Part shown: positions 43,958 through 52,211 of the stretch, in pieces
How the letters are laid out: every line of letters begins with the position of its first letter
Numbering within the stretch: position 1 is the first letter of the stretch
DNA from: CBDDHT01 sp965227905
GTDB lineage: Bacteria; Pseudomonadota; Alphaproteobacteria; Rhizobiales; Methyloligellaceae
NCBI GenBank assembly: GCA_965227905.1
Contig: OZ245780.1
Location: forward strand, 3,906,001-3,970,000
DNA length: 64,000 bases
Direction of reading: 5' to 3'
The notes under the pieces: generated by a model
Databases searched by the model: none
The model's input: only the letters and a program-made list of their open reading frames with translations
What the model was told of the DNA's origin: nothing
Made by a program: the position numbers and the translations under genes

Positions 43958-46592
43958 CGAGGGCGGCGTCCGCCTGACCTCCGTCCGGACCACCACCTTG
44001 CGCAAAGTCCGGACGCCCGCCGCCGCCTTTGCCGCCAAGCGCCGCAACGCCGACCTTCACCAGGTCAACGGCACTGTTGTCGGCCACCAGGTCTTCGGTC
44101 ACCCCGACGACGAGGCTGGCTTTACCATCTTCACTTGTCGAGACGATCGCAATGATGCCGGATCCCAGCTCGCTTTTGCCGTCATCGACAAGACCGCGCA
44201 AATCCTTCGGCGCGATACCCTGAACGGTTCGCGCAAGCATCTTGACGTCGCCGAGCGAACGGACCGCATCGACAGCACCATTGGCGCCGCCGCCGACGGC
44301 GAGCTGCTTCTTGGCTTCTGCAAGTTCTCGTTCAAGCTTGCGTCGATCTTCGAGCAGCGCTTTCAGGCGTGGCACCAATTCGTCCGGTCTGGTCTTCAGG
44401 ACCTCGGCGGCTTCACGGACCCGTGCATCCTGGGTATCGAGATACTCGCGCGCACCTTCAGCCGTCAGCGCCTCGATCCGGCGGACACCCGATGCGACGG
44501 CGCTTTCGCCAACGATCTTGACGACACCGATATCGCCCGTTCGCCGAACATGCGTGCCACCGCATAGCTCGACGGAGTATGTTCCGGTCTTTTCGCTACC
44601 CTCAAGCGCCTCACCCATCGAGACCACGCGAACCTCTTCGCCGTACTTTTCGCCGAATAGAGCAAGCGCACCGTGTTCGATCGCGCTGTCCACGTCCATC
44701 AGACGGGTCTCAACGGGAGCATTCTGCAGGACGACCGCATTCGCGATGTCCTCGATTGCTGCCATCTCGGACGCATCGATTGGTTTCGGGTGAGAGAAGT
44801 CGAAGCGCAACCGTGTCGGCGAGACCAACGAACCCTTTTGCGCAACATGCAGCCCCAGCGTCTGACGCAGAGCTTCGTGCAGAAGATGGGTTGCCGAATG
44901 ATTGGATCGGACCGCCAGACGGCGCGCGTGATCCACATCGAGTTCTGCGGCGTCGCCAACCTTGATCGATCCGGATTCATTCGATCCGAAGTGGCAGAAG
45001 AAGTCGCCTAGCTTCTTCTGCGTATCTGTCACCTTGAAGCTTGCGCCATCAGCCGTCTTGATCGAGCCGGCATCGCCGACCTGGCCGCCCGACTCGCCAT
45101 AGAACGGTGTCTGGTTGAGGATGAGGACACCCTCCTCTCCGGCCTCGAGCGACTCGACGACCTTGCCATCCTTGACGATGGCGATGATTTCGCCTTCGGC
45201 CGCTTCCGTCTCATAGCCCAGGAACTCGGTTGCACCGAGGTTCTCACGGAGCTCGAACCAGATCTCTTCCGTTGCCTGGTCGCCCGATCCCGCCCATGCC
45301 TTTCGCGCATCGGCGCGCTGGCGCTCCATGGCGGCTGCGAATGCGTCCGTATCGACAGTGATACCGCGCGGCCGCAGAGCGTCCTCGGTCAGATCGATCG
45401 GAAAGCCATAGGTGTCGTAGAGCTTGAATGCCACCTCGCCATCGAAGACATCGCCCTCGCCAAGATCGCCGCTCGCCTCATCGAGCAGGCCCAGGCCACG
45501 GGACAGCGTTTTGCGGAACCGCGTCTCTTCGAGCTTGAGTGTTTCGGTGATCAGCGCCTCACCGCGGCCAAGTTCCGGATAGGCCTGCCCCATCTCGCGG
45601 ACCAGAACGGGAACCAGACGGTGCATGAGCGGGTCTTCGGCACCGAGCTGATAAGCATGGCGCATGGCACGGCGCATGATACGCCGCAGCACATAGCCGC
45701 GCCCTTCATTGCCCGGAAGAACGCCGTCGGTGATGAGAAAACTCGATGCCCTGAGATGATCGGCGATGACCCGATGGCTCGGGCCGGCTTTGCCTTCATC
45801 CGGCACGTTCGTCGCTTCGACCGAAGCGCCGATCAGTGCCTGAAACAGATCCGTTTGATAATTGTCGTGCGTGCCCTGCAAGGTCGCAGCAATACGCTCC
45901 AGACCCATCCCCGTATCGATCGACGGCTTGGGCAGATCGACGCGCTCATCCGGCGTGATCTGCTCATATTGCATGAAAACCAGATTCCAGATCTCGATGA
46001 AACGGTCACCATCCTCGTCCGGACTGCCGGGAGGACCGCCCGGTATATGCTCGCCATGATCGAAGAAGATTTCCGAACACGGACCGCATGGTCCGGTGTC
46101 GCCCATAGCCCAGAAATTGTCGGACGTCGCAATGCGCAGAATGCGGGACTCCGGCAGACCGGCTATCTTCTTCCAAAGATCGAACGCTTCATCGTCATCC
46201 GCGTAAACGGTGGCAATGAGCCGGTTCGGGTCGAGACCGAATTCCTTGGTGATGAGACGCCATGCGGCCTCGATGGCGACATCCTTAAAATAGTCGCCGA
46301 ACGAGAAGTTTCCGAGCATCTCGAAGAATGTGTGGTGGCGGGCCGTATAGCCCACATTGTCGAGATCATTATGCTTGCCACCGGCGCGGACGCATTTTTG
46401 TGACGTTACCGCGCGCTTGTAATCGCGCGTCTCGGCGCCGGTAAAAACGTTCTTGAACTGCACCATCCCGGCATTGGTGAACATCAACGTCGGATCGTTC
46501 AGCGGCACCAGGGGGCTGGAGGAGACGACTTCATGGCCCTCGCCCCGGAAATATTCGAGGAAGGCCGTTCGGATTTCATTGACACCTGTCAT
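43917..46592 (-). CDS. alaS: Alanyl-tRNA synthetase
   Basis: The 891-residue class II enzyme starts MTGVNEIRTAFLEYFRGEGHEVV and has VPLNDPTLMFTNAGMVQFKNVFTG, KHNDLDNVGYTARHHTFFEMLGNFSFGDYFK, the editing-domain HSATHLLHEALRQTLG (zinc-binding HxxxH) and the CGGTHVRRTGDIG motif. The C-terminal DHHA1-like domain ends GGKGGGGRPDFAQGGG. It charges tRNA-Ala. It lies downstream of recA on the same strand, a common order (recA-alaS) in Alphaproteobacteria; the gap is about 280 bp. Confidence 0.97.
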   Translation of the reverse strand: MTGVNEIRTAFLEYFRGEGHEVVSSSPLVPLNDPTLMFTNAGMVQFKNVFTGAETRDYKRAVTSQKCVRAGGKHNDLDNVGYTARHHTFFEMLGNFSFGDYFKDVAIEAAWRLITKEFGLDPNRLIATVYADDDEAFDLWKKIAGLPESRILRIATSDNFWAMGDTGPCGPCSEIFFDHGEHIPGGPPGSPDEDGDRFIEIWNLVFMQYEQITPDERVDLPKPSIDTGMGLERIAATLQGTHDNYQTDLFQALIGASVEATNVPDEGKAGPSHRVIADHLRASSFLITDGVLPGNEGRGYVLRRIMRRAMRHAYQLGAEDPLMHRLVPVLVREMGQAYPELGRGEALITETLKLEETRFRKTLSRGLGLLDEASGDLGEGDVFDGEVAFKLYDTYGFPIDLTEDALRPRGITVDTDAFAAAMERQRADARKAWAGSGDQATEEIWFELRENLGATEFLGYETEAAEGEIIAIVKDGKVVESLEAGEEGVLILNQTPFYGESGGQVGDAGSIKTADGASFKVTDTQKKLGDFFCHFGSNESGSIKVGDAAELDVDHARRLAVRSNHSATHLLHEALRQTLGLHVAQKGSLVSPTRLRFDFSHPKPIDASEMAAIEDIANAVVLQNAPVETRLMDVDSAIEHGALALFGEKYGEEVRVVSMGEALEGSEKTGTYSVELCGGTHVRRTGDIGVVKIVGESAVASGVRRIEALTAEGAREYLDTQDARVREAAEVLKTRPDELVPRLKALLEDRRKLERELAEAKKQLAVGGGANGAVDAVRSLGDVKMLARTVQGIAPKDLRGLVDDGKSELGSGIIAIVSTSEDGKASLVVGVTEDLVADNSAVDLVKVGVAALGGKGGGGRPDFAQGGGPDGGQADAALDAIAAEVSERAGT

Positions 46593-46873
46593 CGCTCAAC
46601 CAATTGCCGTTTCAGTTCCGGGCTCAAGGATCGCCTTGTGGCAACACACCATCTGCCTCATGTGTATCTGGAGGTTGGACAGTCTTAAAGCCGCGGCAAT
46701 AGCGTGTCCAGACGCGCCATCAAGGGTCAGAACATCCGTTTGGATTGAAAGATCGGCTTTCAGAATCAAAAACGGCGCCGACACGATCCAACATCGCATC
46801 TGCGCCGCCTTTTCAAAAGATTTCTCGGTCTACAAGGTTTGGGCCGGACGATGCCAGCCCACGCCAAATGCCG

Positions 46874-48043
46874 TTAGCTGCCCGACGAGCGCTTCTTGCC
46901 GCGGCCTGAACTGGTTTCGGCGGCTGGCTCATCCTTTGCGGCTGGTTTCGATTCTGCCACCTCTTCGGGAGGCGCATCGTCGTCGTCCTCTTCCTCCTCG
47001 CCAGCCAGAATCTGATCGGCAATGAGGCCGGCATTCTGCCGGATCGCATGTTCGATCGCACCCGACATCTCCGTATTCTCGCGGAGAAAATTCTTCGCAT
47101 TCTCGCGGCCCTGACCGATGCGCTGGCTGTCGTATGAGAACCACGAGCCCGACTTCTCGACAATGCCGGCCTTGACCCCGAGGTCCAGGATCTCACCCAT
47201 CTTGGAGATCCCCTCGCCATACATGATGTCGAATTCGACCTGCTTGAAGGGCGGTGCCACTTTGTTCTTGACGACCTTGACCCGGGTCTGATTGCCGACA
47301 ATCTCATCGCCGGCCTTGATCTGGCCGATGCGGCGAATATCGAGGCGCACGGAGGAATAGAATTTAAGTGCGTTGCCGCCGGTCGTGGTCTCGGGCGAGC
47401 CGAACATGACGCCGATCTTCATACGGATCTGGTTGATGAAGATGACCATGCAATGGGATTTCGAAATCGAGCCGGTCAGCTTGCGCAAGGCCTGACTCAT
47501 AAGGCGCGCCTGAAGACCGGGCAGCGAATCGCCCATCTCGCCTTCCAGTTCCGCCCGCGGTGTCAGTGCCGCAACCGAGTCGATGACCAGTACGTCAATC
47601 GCACCGGAGCGCACGAGCGTGTCGGCGATTTCGAGCGCCTGCTCACCCGTATCGGGCTGCGAGACAAGCAGCTCTTCGATATCGACGCCCAGCTTGCGCG
47701 CATAGACCGGGTCGAAGGCATGCTCCGCATCGACGAAGGCGCAGATGCCACCAGTCTTTTGCGATTCGGCAACCGTATGAAGCGCGAGGGTCGTCTTGCC
47801 CGACGACTCCGGCCCATAAACCTCGATAATGCGTCCCTTGGGCAATCCGCCAATGCCGAGCGCGATGTCCAGCCCGATGGACCCGGTCGAGACCGTCTCG
47901 ACTTCGACAACGATGCCTTCCTTGCCAAGGCGTGTAATCGAGCCCTTGCCGAAGCTGCGCTCGATCTGCGCCAAAGCGGCGCCAAGCGCCTTTTCCTTGT
48001 CCATTGTGTCTCCTTCGACGAGGCGAAGAGTAGGCTGTGACAT
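46874..48043 (-). CDS. recA: RecA recombinase
   Basis: The 389-residue protein catalyses strand exchange and triggers LexA self-cleavage. It has Walker A EVYGPESSGKTTLALH, LLVSQPDTGEQALEIAD, INQIRMKIGVMFGSPETTTGGNALKF (loop L2) and an acidic C-terminal tail longer than usual. I chose the ATG at 48043 because MSQPTLRLVEGDTMDKEKAL matches the N-terminus of rhizobial RecA; a second ATG at 48004 also has a good AAGGAG. An SOS box lies about 120 bp upstream. The tandem mobile elements were inserted just beyond it. Confidence 0.98.
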   Translation of the reverse strand: MSQPTLRLVEGDTMDKEKALGAALAQIERSFGKGSITRLGKEGIVVEVETVSTGSIGLDIALGIGGLPKGRIIEVYGPESSGKTTLALHTVAESQKTGGICAFVDAEHAFDPVYARKLGVDIEELLVSQPDTGEQALEIADTLVRSGAIDVLVIDSVAALTPRAELEGEMGDSLPGLQARLMSQALRKLTGSISKSHCMVIFINQIRMKIGVMFGSPETTTGGNALKFYSSVRLDIRRIGQIKAGDEIVGNQTRVKVVKNKVAPPFKQVEFDIMYGEGISKMGEILDLGVKAGIVEKSGSWFSYDSQRIGQGRENAKNFLRENTEMSGAIEHAIRQNAGLIADQILAGEEEEDDDDAPPEEVAESKPAAKDEPAAETSSGRGKKRSSGS

Positions 48044-48164
48044 GATGATGTTCCCCTTATTTCATAAGCAGGTGTGGCTGGCAATTACAGACCAATGTAC
48101 ACTTTTTGTTCTCATTGGCAACAGAATCTGCAACACACTGGTAAACATCATATAAACAGCCTAT

Positions 48165-48179
48165 GTTCAGTCTGTGTTC
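48165..48179 (-). promoter_or_regulatory. LexA (SOS) box upstream of recA
   Basis: GTTC-AGTCTGT-GTTC is a perfect match to the alphaproteobacterial LexA site GTTC-N7-GTTC. It lies 122 bp upstream of the recA start. It is overlapped by a 15-bp palindrome TGTTCAC-G-GTGAACA at 48175-48189, possibly a second operator half. The mobile element begins 14 bp away, so the box stays with recA. Before the insertion, the stop codon of the DUF6925 gene lay within this box. Confidence 0.85.
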
Positions 48180-48185
48180 ACGGTG

Positions 48186-48193
48186 AACAACAC
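48186..48193. repeat. Target-site duplication AACAACAC (left copy)
   Basis: First of three identical 8-bp copies, directly abutting the left terminal repeat of element 1. Eight bp is the duplication length expected for IS1595-family insertion. Confidence 0.85.
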
Positions 48194-48294
48194 GGCACAT
48201 ATCCCCTTGGGATACGTAAAATGTTAGCATATTATTCCACCGTGATTCGAAGCGTTATCAACGCCTTGGCTAGCAAGAACCAGCGAGTCGGGGC

Positions 48295-49497
48295 ATGGTT
48301 GGAGATATGCAACGACCCAGAACAATCGGCGGCTGGTGCTTCGCAATATACGTTGTAGTGCGCGGCATCATGGATTTACTGGGTGCGATAGATTTTATTG
48401 TAGAAAGAACCAGCGATCCCGGTTGGCTGAGCACAGCTGTACGATATCTAGTTGACCCGCCCGCGTGGGTTCCGCTCCTCTTAGCATTGGCCGCGCTTGG
48501 TTTGATATTATGGCCAGACAGAGAAAAGAATTGGCCAAGGCGGCCCACTGTAAAAGATGCACAATTGATCGCTCCATTATTCATAATAATCGTAAGCACG
48601 ATTGGACTTCTGGTCGGGATCGCTTGGCTTATAACCGCTCAGAAAAATGCTGAGTCGGCCAACGCAAACCTTCTTGCCGGCGAGCAGTGGGACGCGGCAA
48701 AGATCGCTATTCTCGATCAAATATTCCGCATCCTAAAACACCAAATGGAGCCAGCATATGACGCTCTCGGCGATAAGTACGCCTCACCTTGGCGCAAGCG
48801 GATTCTAGAAATCGGACCACAGGAATACGTAAAGGAAATCCATGCAGGCTTGCGGGGCACTGCAAAGCCGGTCGGGGATCTTTCTGCTTTGTTAGAGGCG
48901 CAGGCGATCTATCCCGACTTAGTAGAGGAATTTAGGGGCGGCCCAGAACAACAGAATAAGTTGGTGGCAGCCGCCAATGAGTTTCAGGCAGAGCTTCAGC
49001 ATCTTTCAGATCAACCGGAGGAGCGAAATCTAAACCTCGTCAAGACTGAAGCAGAGGCGTTCAAGAGTGCCGTTGGCGCTTTCGGTCAGTGGGCGCGTGC
49101 GCACATCCAAAAAGCGGTAGAGTTGAAACAGGCTGCCGCGCCGCAGCCTGCCGGGACATGGAAGAACAATAGATACATTTATGATGCGCCAAGACTGATC
49201 CAGACTTTCAGCGTTGGTCCGGAAGATGAAGGCCGTTTCTTTCGATTTCGAGTTAACGGGGTCGCCTCTGAATCGTACGTGCAGTTCAAGGTCGAATACG
49301 ACGGTGGGATTGCTACTGCCTTGATAGTTCCCCATGAAAAGCAGCAAGTGAATTGGCGGAGAGTGACACGCAAAACACAAGCCGCAGTCCGACTTAGAAA
49401 TGACAACACAACTGTCTTGAAAGTGCATGTGCCGCCACAATCAGATATGACGGTAATAAGGATTTACGCACTTTGGTGGGAGAAGCCGGATGGCTAG
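48295..49497 (+). CDS. Passenger membrane protein of element 1, unknown function
   Basis: The 400-residue protein has three hydrophobic segments near the N-terminus (about residues 14-36, 57-76 and 93-116). A helical, charged region follows (about 120-290), then a C-terminal beta-rich domain (SVGPEDEGRFFRFRVNGVASESYVQFKVEYDGG...). I recognise no family. Base composition is AT-richer than the chromosome, which fits horizontal transfer. Start could be 48295 or the ATG at 48307. Its stop overlaps the next small ORF by eight bases. Confidence 0.7.
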   Translation: MVGDMQRPRTIGGWCFAIYVVVRGIMDLLGAIDFIVERTSDPGWLSTAVRYLVDPPAWVPLLLALAALGLILWPDREKNWPRRPTVKDAQLIAPLFIIIVSTIGLLVGIAWLITAQKNAESANANLLAGEQWDAAKIAILDQIFRILKHQMEPAYDALGDKYASPWRKRILEIGPQEYVKEIHAGLRGTAKPVGDLSALLEAQAIYPDLVEEFRGGPEQQNKLVAAANEFQAELQHLSDQPEERNLNLVKTEAEAFKSAVGAFGQWARAHIQKAVELKQAAAPQPAGTWKNNRYIYDAPRLIQTFSVGPEDEGRFFRFRVNGVASESYVQFKVEYDGGIATALIVPHEKQQVNWRRVTRKTQAAVRLRNDNTTVLKVHVPPQSDMTVIRIYALWWEKPDG

Positions 49498-49717
49498 AGG
49501 CAAATACCTATCCCTAGAGGAAGCCCGCAGACAGGGGCTCCTTGACCAATTCGCGAAAGAACATCCGAGTGAAGGCGATGAATTGCTCTTCGACCGCTTG
49601 CTAGGCGCTATGGCCTCGGGAAAGTCTGCAGCAAAATCTCGAACATCTCGTTCGGTCGGTCGCGCAGGTTATGGCGGTACTCGAACTCCCAAAGGTACTT
49701 CTGGAGGTGCTTCTTAG
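49490..49717 (+). CDS. Small ORF of element 1, overlapping the transposase 3' end
   Basis: The 75-residue product (MARGKYLSLEEARRQGLLDQFAKEHPSEGDELLFDRLLGAMASGK...) starts inside the last codons of the membrane-protein gene. Its last 110 bases lie antisense to the transposase C-terminus. The second element has a counterpart in the same place sharing FDRLL.AM..GK and the antisense-derived GYGGT.TPKGTS. The upstream half is independent of the transposase and helical. It looks like a conserved accessory gene of these elements; function unknown. Confidence 0.6.
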   Translation: MARGKYLSLEEARRQGLLDQFAKEHPSEGDELLFDRLLGAMASGKSAAKSRTSRSVGRAGYGGTRTPKGTSGGAS

Positions 49718-50486
49718 ACACCCAGATATGAGTGCCTTGGATGCCACGTTTCAAGTTCGCCCAAAAAGCTTCAATCGTGTTCGTATGGACCGGTCCACGC
49801 ACATATTCTTTCTTGCGGTGATTGACAGTACCGTGGCTGTAGCCGTGCTCTTTTAGTTCGTTGAACGCCTTCGCCTCATCGGTCGCGACACGCGATCCTG
49901 GTTTAATCCATGTCACGATATGAGGCATGATCGTGTTGGCACGACGGTCGTCAACGACGCGCGTAAGAACATCGCCACCGCGGCGTTCGGCCATCCCCAA
50001 GACAACCGTCTTGTCATCGTGGCCTTTCTTGTCCTTGCCGCCGACAAATGTCTTGTCGACCTCAACAACCGGATATGCGGAACCAAAACCGCCAAGCCGA
50101 TTGTCGCCGTCAGAGAAGCCCATGTATTTGCGAAGCTCATGGCCAATTCGCCATGCTGTTTTGTAGGTCACGCCCAACTGGCGCTGCAATTCCTTCGCCG
50201 CGACACCGTTCCGCGTCGTGGTGAAAAGGTACATCGCGTAAAACCATTTTTGGAGCGGCGTGCGAGAGCGCTCAAAAGGCGTTCCTGCCATCGGGTGAAT
50301 GTGATGGCCGCAATGTGGGCAGCTATACGCCTTGTGCTTCGCGAGCTTCGCAAACCGCGAATGTTTGCGGCATTTTGGGCAATCAAGCTCTTCGCCGTAG
50401 CGCGTCACCATCAAATGATGAAGGCACGCATCGTCGTCCGGAAAGCGCTTGAAAAAGTCCTGAATTGTGAATGTCTTGTTTCCCAT
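49608..50486 (-). CDS. IS1595-family (ISXO2-like) transposase 1
   Basis: The 292-residue protein has an N-terminal zinc ribbon (CPKCRKHSRF...YSCPHCGHHIHPMAGTPFERSRTPL) and the catalytic core: first Asp in VEVDKTFVGGKDKKGHDD, second Asp in GSRVATDEAKAF, and the HTNTIEAFWANLKRG region with the Asn/Glu. I start it at 50486 (MGNKTFTIQDF); the frame extends to 50849 but that part lies across the terminal repeat and into element 2. Compared with transposase 2 it is clearly homologous but diverged, so the two are not recent copies. Confidence 0.93.
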   Translation of the reverse strand: MGNKTFTIQDFFKRFPDDDACLHHLMVTRYGEELDCPKCRKHSRFAKLAKHKAYSCPHCGHHIHPMAGTPFERSRTPLQKWFYAMYLFTTTRNGVAAKELQRQLGVTYKTAWRIGHELRKYMGFSDGDNRLGGFGSAYPVVEVDKTFVGGKDKKGHDDKTVVLGMAERRGGDVLTRVVDDRRANTIMPHIVTWIKPGSRVATDEAKAFNELKEHGYSHGTVNHRKKEYVRGPVHTNTIEAFWANLKRGIQGTHIWVSKKHLQKYLWEFEYRHNLRDRPNEMFEILLQTFPRP

Positions 50487-50509
50487 ACCTAGAATATAGG
50501 AAGTCCAGC

Positions 50510-50534
50510 TACGTACTTCAAGGGGATACATGCC
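50510..50534. repeat. Right terminal inverted repeat of element 1
   Basis: Reverse complement begins GGCATGTATCCCCTTG and ends TACGTA; 20 of 25 bases match the left end at 48194-48218. It directly abuts the middle AACAACAC. Confidence 0.85.
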
Positions 50535-50542
50535 AACAACAC
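50535..50542. repeat. Target-site duplication AACAACAC (middle, shared copy)
   Basis: Single 8-bp copy between the right end of element 1 and the left end of element 2. It serves as flank for both elements. Confidence 0.85.
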
Positions 50543-50633
50543 CGCCTATATCCCATAGGAGCATGTAATCGTTGAAGTGATGTAAAATCCTGATATTCTC
50601 CATGTAGTTAATCGCGACTGCGGGAGATTTATT

Positions 50634-51533
50634 GTGGATAGGCGGGTGACAGTAAGGTTTTTCCGAGTTGAGGGGGTGGATGGAACAGTTCCCGAATTCC
50701 GAGATGTTCTCAAAGAAATAAGCGAAATTGTCAGCCCCGAAGAGCGTATTCGTAATTCCAATTTTGAAACTGCGGAAGAAGTTAAGGTGCGGCTTGAGCG
50801 TCTCTCCGTGGATGGAGATTTTGTTAGTGGAGAGTTTACGCGGCTCCAAACAGACAATATTCCACCTGAGGTTGGTAAGGATGGATTAAAGCCAATCGTA
50901 CTCAGCGATGGCATCGGTCTGGGGCACGTTGCGGCGTTCAGATATCATTCGCCGACAAAAGTTCTGGCCCTTCAGCACAATTCACGGTCGGTTTCGCACA
51001 AGAGTGTTGTCAATTATTTGATGTCATATGACGACGTTGCAAAGTACATAATGAGCGTTGTTGTGCGAAGGGACGTGTGGGACAAATTCGCAGCTTCAGA
51101 GCCACGATCCTTTGAAATAGCCGTTGCCAGCCCACAGAATTTGCACGTCCTTGAAAATGAGAACGACGTCGTCGTCGACGCGTTCCAAAACTTTGGGGCG
51201 GCGATGGACGGATTTGTAATCACGCTGGGCGCGCGCGTGAGCCGCAAGCAAGATGATAAGCTCAATAAAAATAAGATCAGAGAATACATCAATTTATTCT
51301 TGGGTTTAAGGGAGCGGAATTCGGCTGAAGTCAAGACACTAAAAGTAGTGACGGACCAAAGGAATGATGCCGGCGCTTATGATAGCATCAATTTTCTGAG
51401 GGAATATCTTGTGGAGAGAACGTCACTGGATTTGCCGAGCGATGATGACGAGCGAAATTACGAACTCAGGAGCGAGTGGATAAAGACAAAAATGAACGAC
51501 AACCTGGATTATCTTACGGAAATATTCGTTTGA
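50634..51533 (+). CDS. Passenger protein A of element 2, unknown function
   Basis: The 299-residue soluble protein (MDRRVTVRFFRVEGVDGTVPEFRDVLKEISEIV...) starts with a GTG preceded by GGGAGA at good spacing. It has no transmembrane segment. It begins with a beta-strand-rich region and ends in an acidic helical part. I do not recognise a confident family; the layout recalls proteins encoded beside small membrane effectors in defence loci. It is AT-rich. Its stop overlaps the next gene's TTG start by four bases, implying a coupled pair. Confidence 0.7.
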   Translation: MDRRVTVRFFRVEGVDGTVPEFRDVLKEISEIVSPEERIRNSNFETAEEVKVRLERLSVDGDFVSGEFTRLQTDNIPPEVGKDGLKPIVLSDGIGLGHVAAFRYHSPTKVLALQHNSRSVSHKSVVNYLMSYDDVAKYIMSVVVRRDVWDKFAASEPRSFEIAVASPQNLHVLENENDVVVDAFQNFGAAMDGFVITLGARVSRKQDDKLNKNKIREYINLFLGLRERNSAEVKTLKVVTDQRNDAGAYDSINFLREYLVERTSLDLPSDDDERNYELRSEWIKTKMNDNLDYLTEIFV

Positions 51534-52012
51534 GACGATTTATTAGAGTGCAGATGGAGCGTCGCGGCCCATTGCTGTTGGGCGGCCTGTTGGCGGCTGC
51601 TATCGCTTGGAAGGGCGTCTATTGGCTTGAATGTGCCGCCCGCCAAAAATGGCATGTCGAAGTGCTCTATTCTTCGATTTTTGATCTTTCGTCAATGGCG
51701 GCAGCGTTTCTATTCGCGTTCTTTACATTTGCAAAATCGACAGACACAGAGTTCATGAAGAAAGTCCGGAAGACGGGCAAATTCAGACTGTTTATGGGCT
51801 ATCTAGTGACGGCGATGCTGGCTACGGCATTTCTGGCGGTGCTCAGTATCCCGCTCATGATAACGACCCCTCGTCCGGATGTTAGGTGGGAGCTGGTGCA
51901 CTTTTTTCAGATGTTTTGGGCATTCATGGTAGGCTTTGCCGTATCTGCTACATGGCGAGCGACTCGACAGTTCGTCGTTCTTGCCATCCAAGATGGAGAG
52001 ACCGGTGCGTGA
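51530..52012 (+). CDS. Passenger membrane protein B of element 2
   Basis: The 160-residue protein has about four hydrophobic helices (PLLLGGLLAAAIAWKGVYWL, LSSMAAAFLFAFFTF, FMGYLVTAMLATAFLAVLSI and FFQMFWAFMVGFAVSATW). I place the start at the TTG at 51530, which overlaps the upstream stop (TTGA); the ATG at 51554 is the alternative. A soluble protein coupled to a small multi-pass membrane protein is a layout seen in two-gene anti-phage systems such as Kiwa, but no homology to those is shown here. Confidence 0.65.
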   Translation: MRRFIRVQMERRGPLLLGGLLAAAIAWKGVYWLECAARQKWHVEVLYSSIFDLSSMAAAFLFAFFTFAKSTDTEFMKKVRKTGKFRLFMGYLVTAMLATAFLAVLSIPLMITTPRPDVRWELVHFFQMFWAFMVGFAVSATWRATRQFVVLAIQDGETGA

Positions 52013-52211
52013 GCCCACCTCAAGCGATACCGTCAAGCAACGCTTTGATCGTCTTCTTGACGCGATGGTGAAGGGTAAACCGCCCTTGGAAACGCCAGTA
52101 AAAGAAGGTCAAACATCACGTGGGGTGAGCGCCGCAGGTTATGGCGGTACTCAAACTCCCAAAGGTACTTCTGCAAATGCCGCTTCGAAACGGAAACGTA
52201 AGTCCCGTTGA
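52005..52211 (+). CDS. Small ORF of element 2, overlapping the transposase 3' end
   Basis: The ~68-residue product begins at a GTG with GGAGAG upstream (ATG 51993 is an alternative). It overlaps the membrane-protein gene by eight bases, exactly as in element 1. It has KQRFDRLLDAMVKGKPPLE and ends KRKRKSR. The C-terminal half (from about 52033) lies antisense to the transposase. It is the counterpart of the ORF at 49490. Confidence 0.6.
   Translation: MREPTSSDTVKQRFDRLLDAMVKGKPPLETPVKEGQTSRGVSAAGYGGTQTPKGTSANAASKRKRKSR

Larger units (their letters stand above)
48194..50534 (-). mobile_element. IS1595-family element 1 with passenger genes
   Basis: The element is 2341 bp. Terminal inverted repeats of 25 bp lie at 48194-48218 and 50510-50534; they match at 20 of 25 positions around a TATCCCCTTG core and end TACGTA. 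It carries, on the plus strand, a membrane-protein gene and a small ORF, and on the minus strand an ISXO2-like transposase. AACAACAC flanks both ends. The interior is visibly AT-richer than its surroundings. Transposase and ends look intact. Confidence 0.85.

Noticed and set aside
49608..50849. A 413-residue reading of transposase 1
   Set aside because: The first ~120 residues would run through the right terminal repeat and into element 2; the family begins at 50486.
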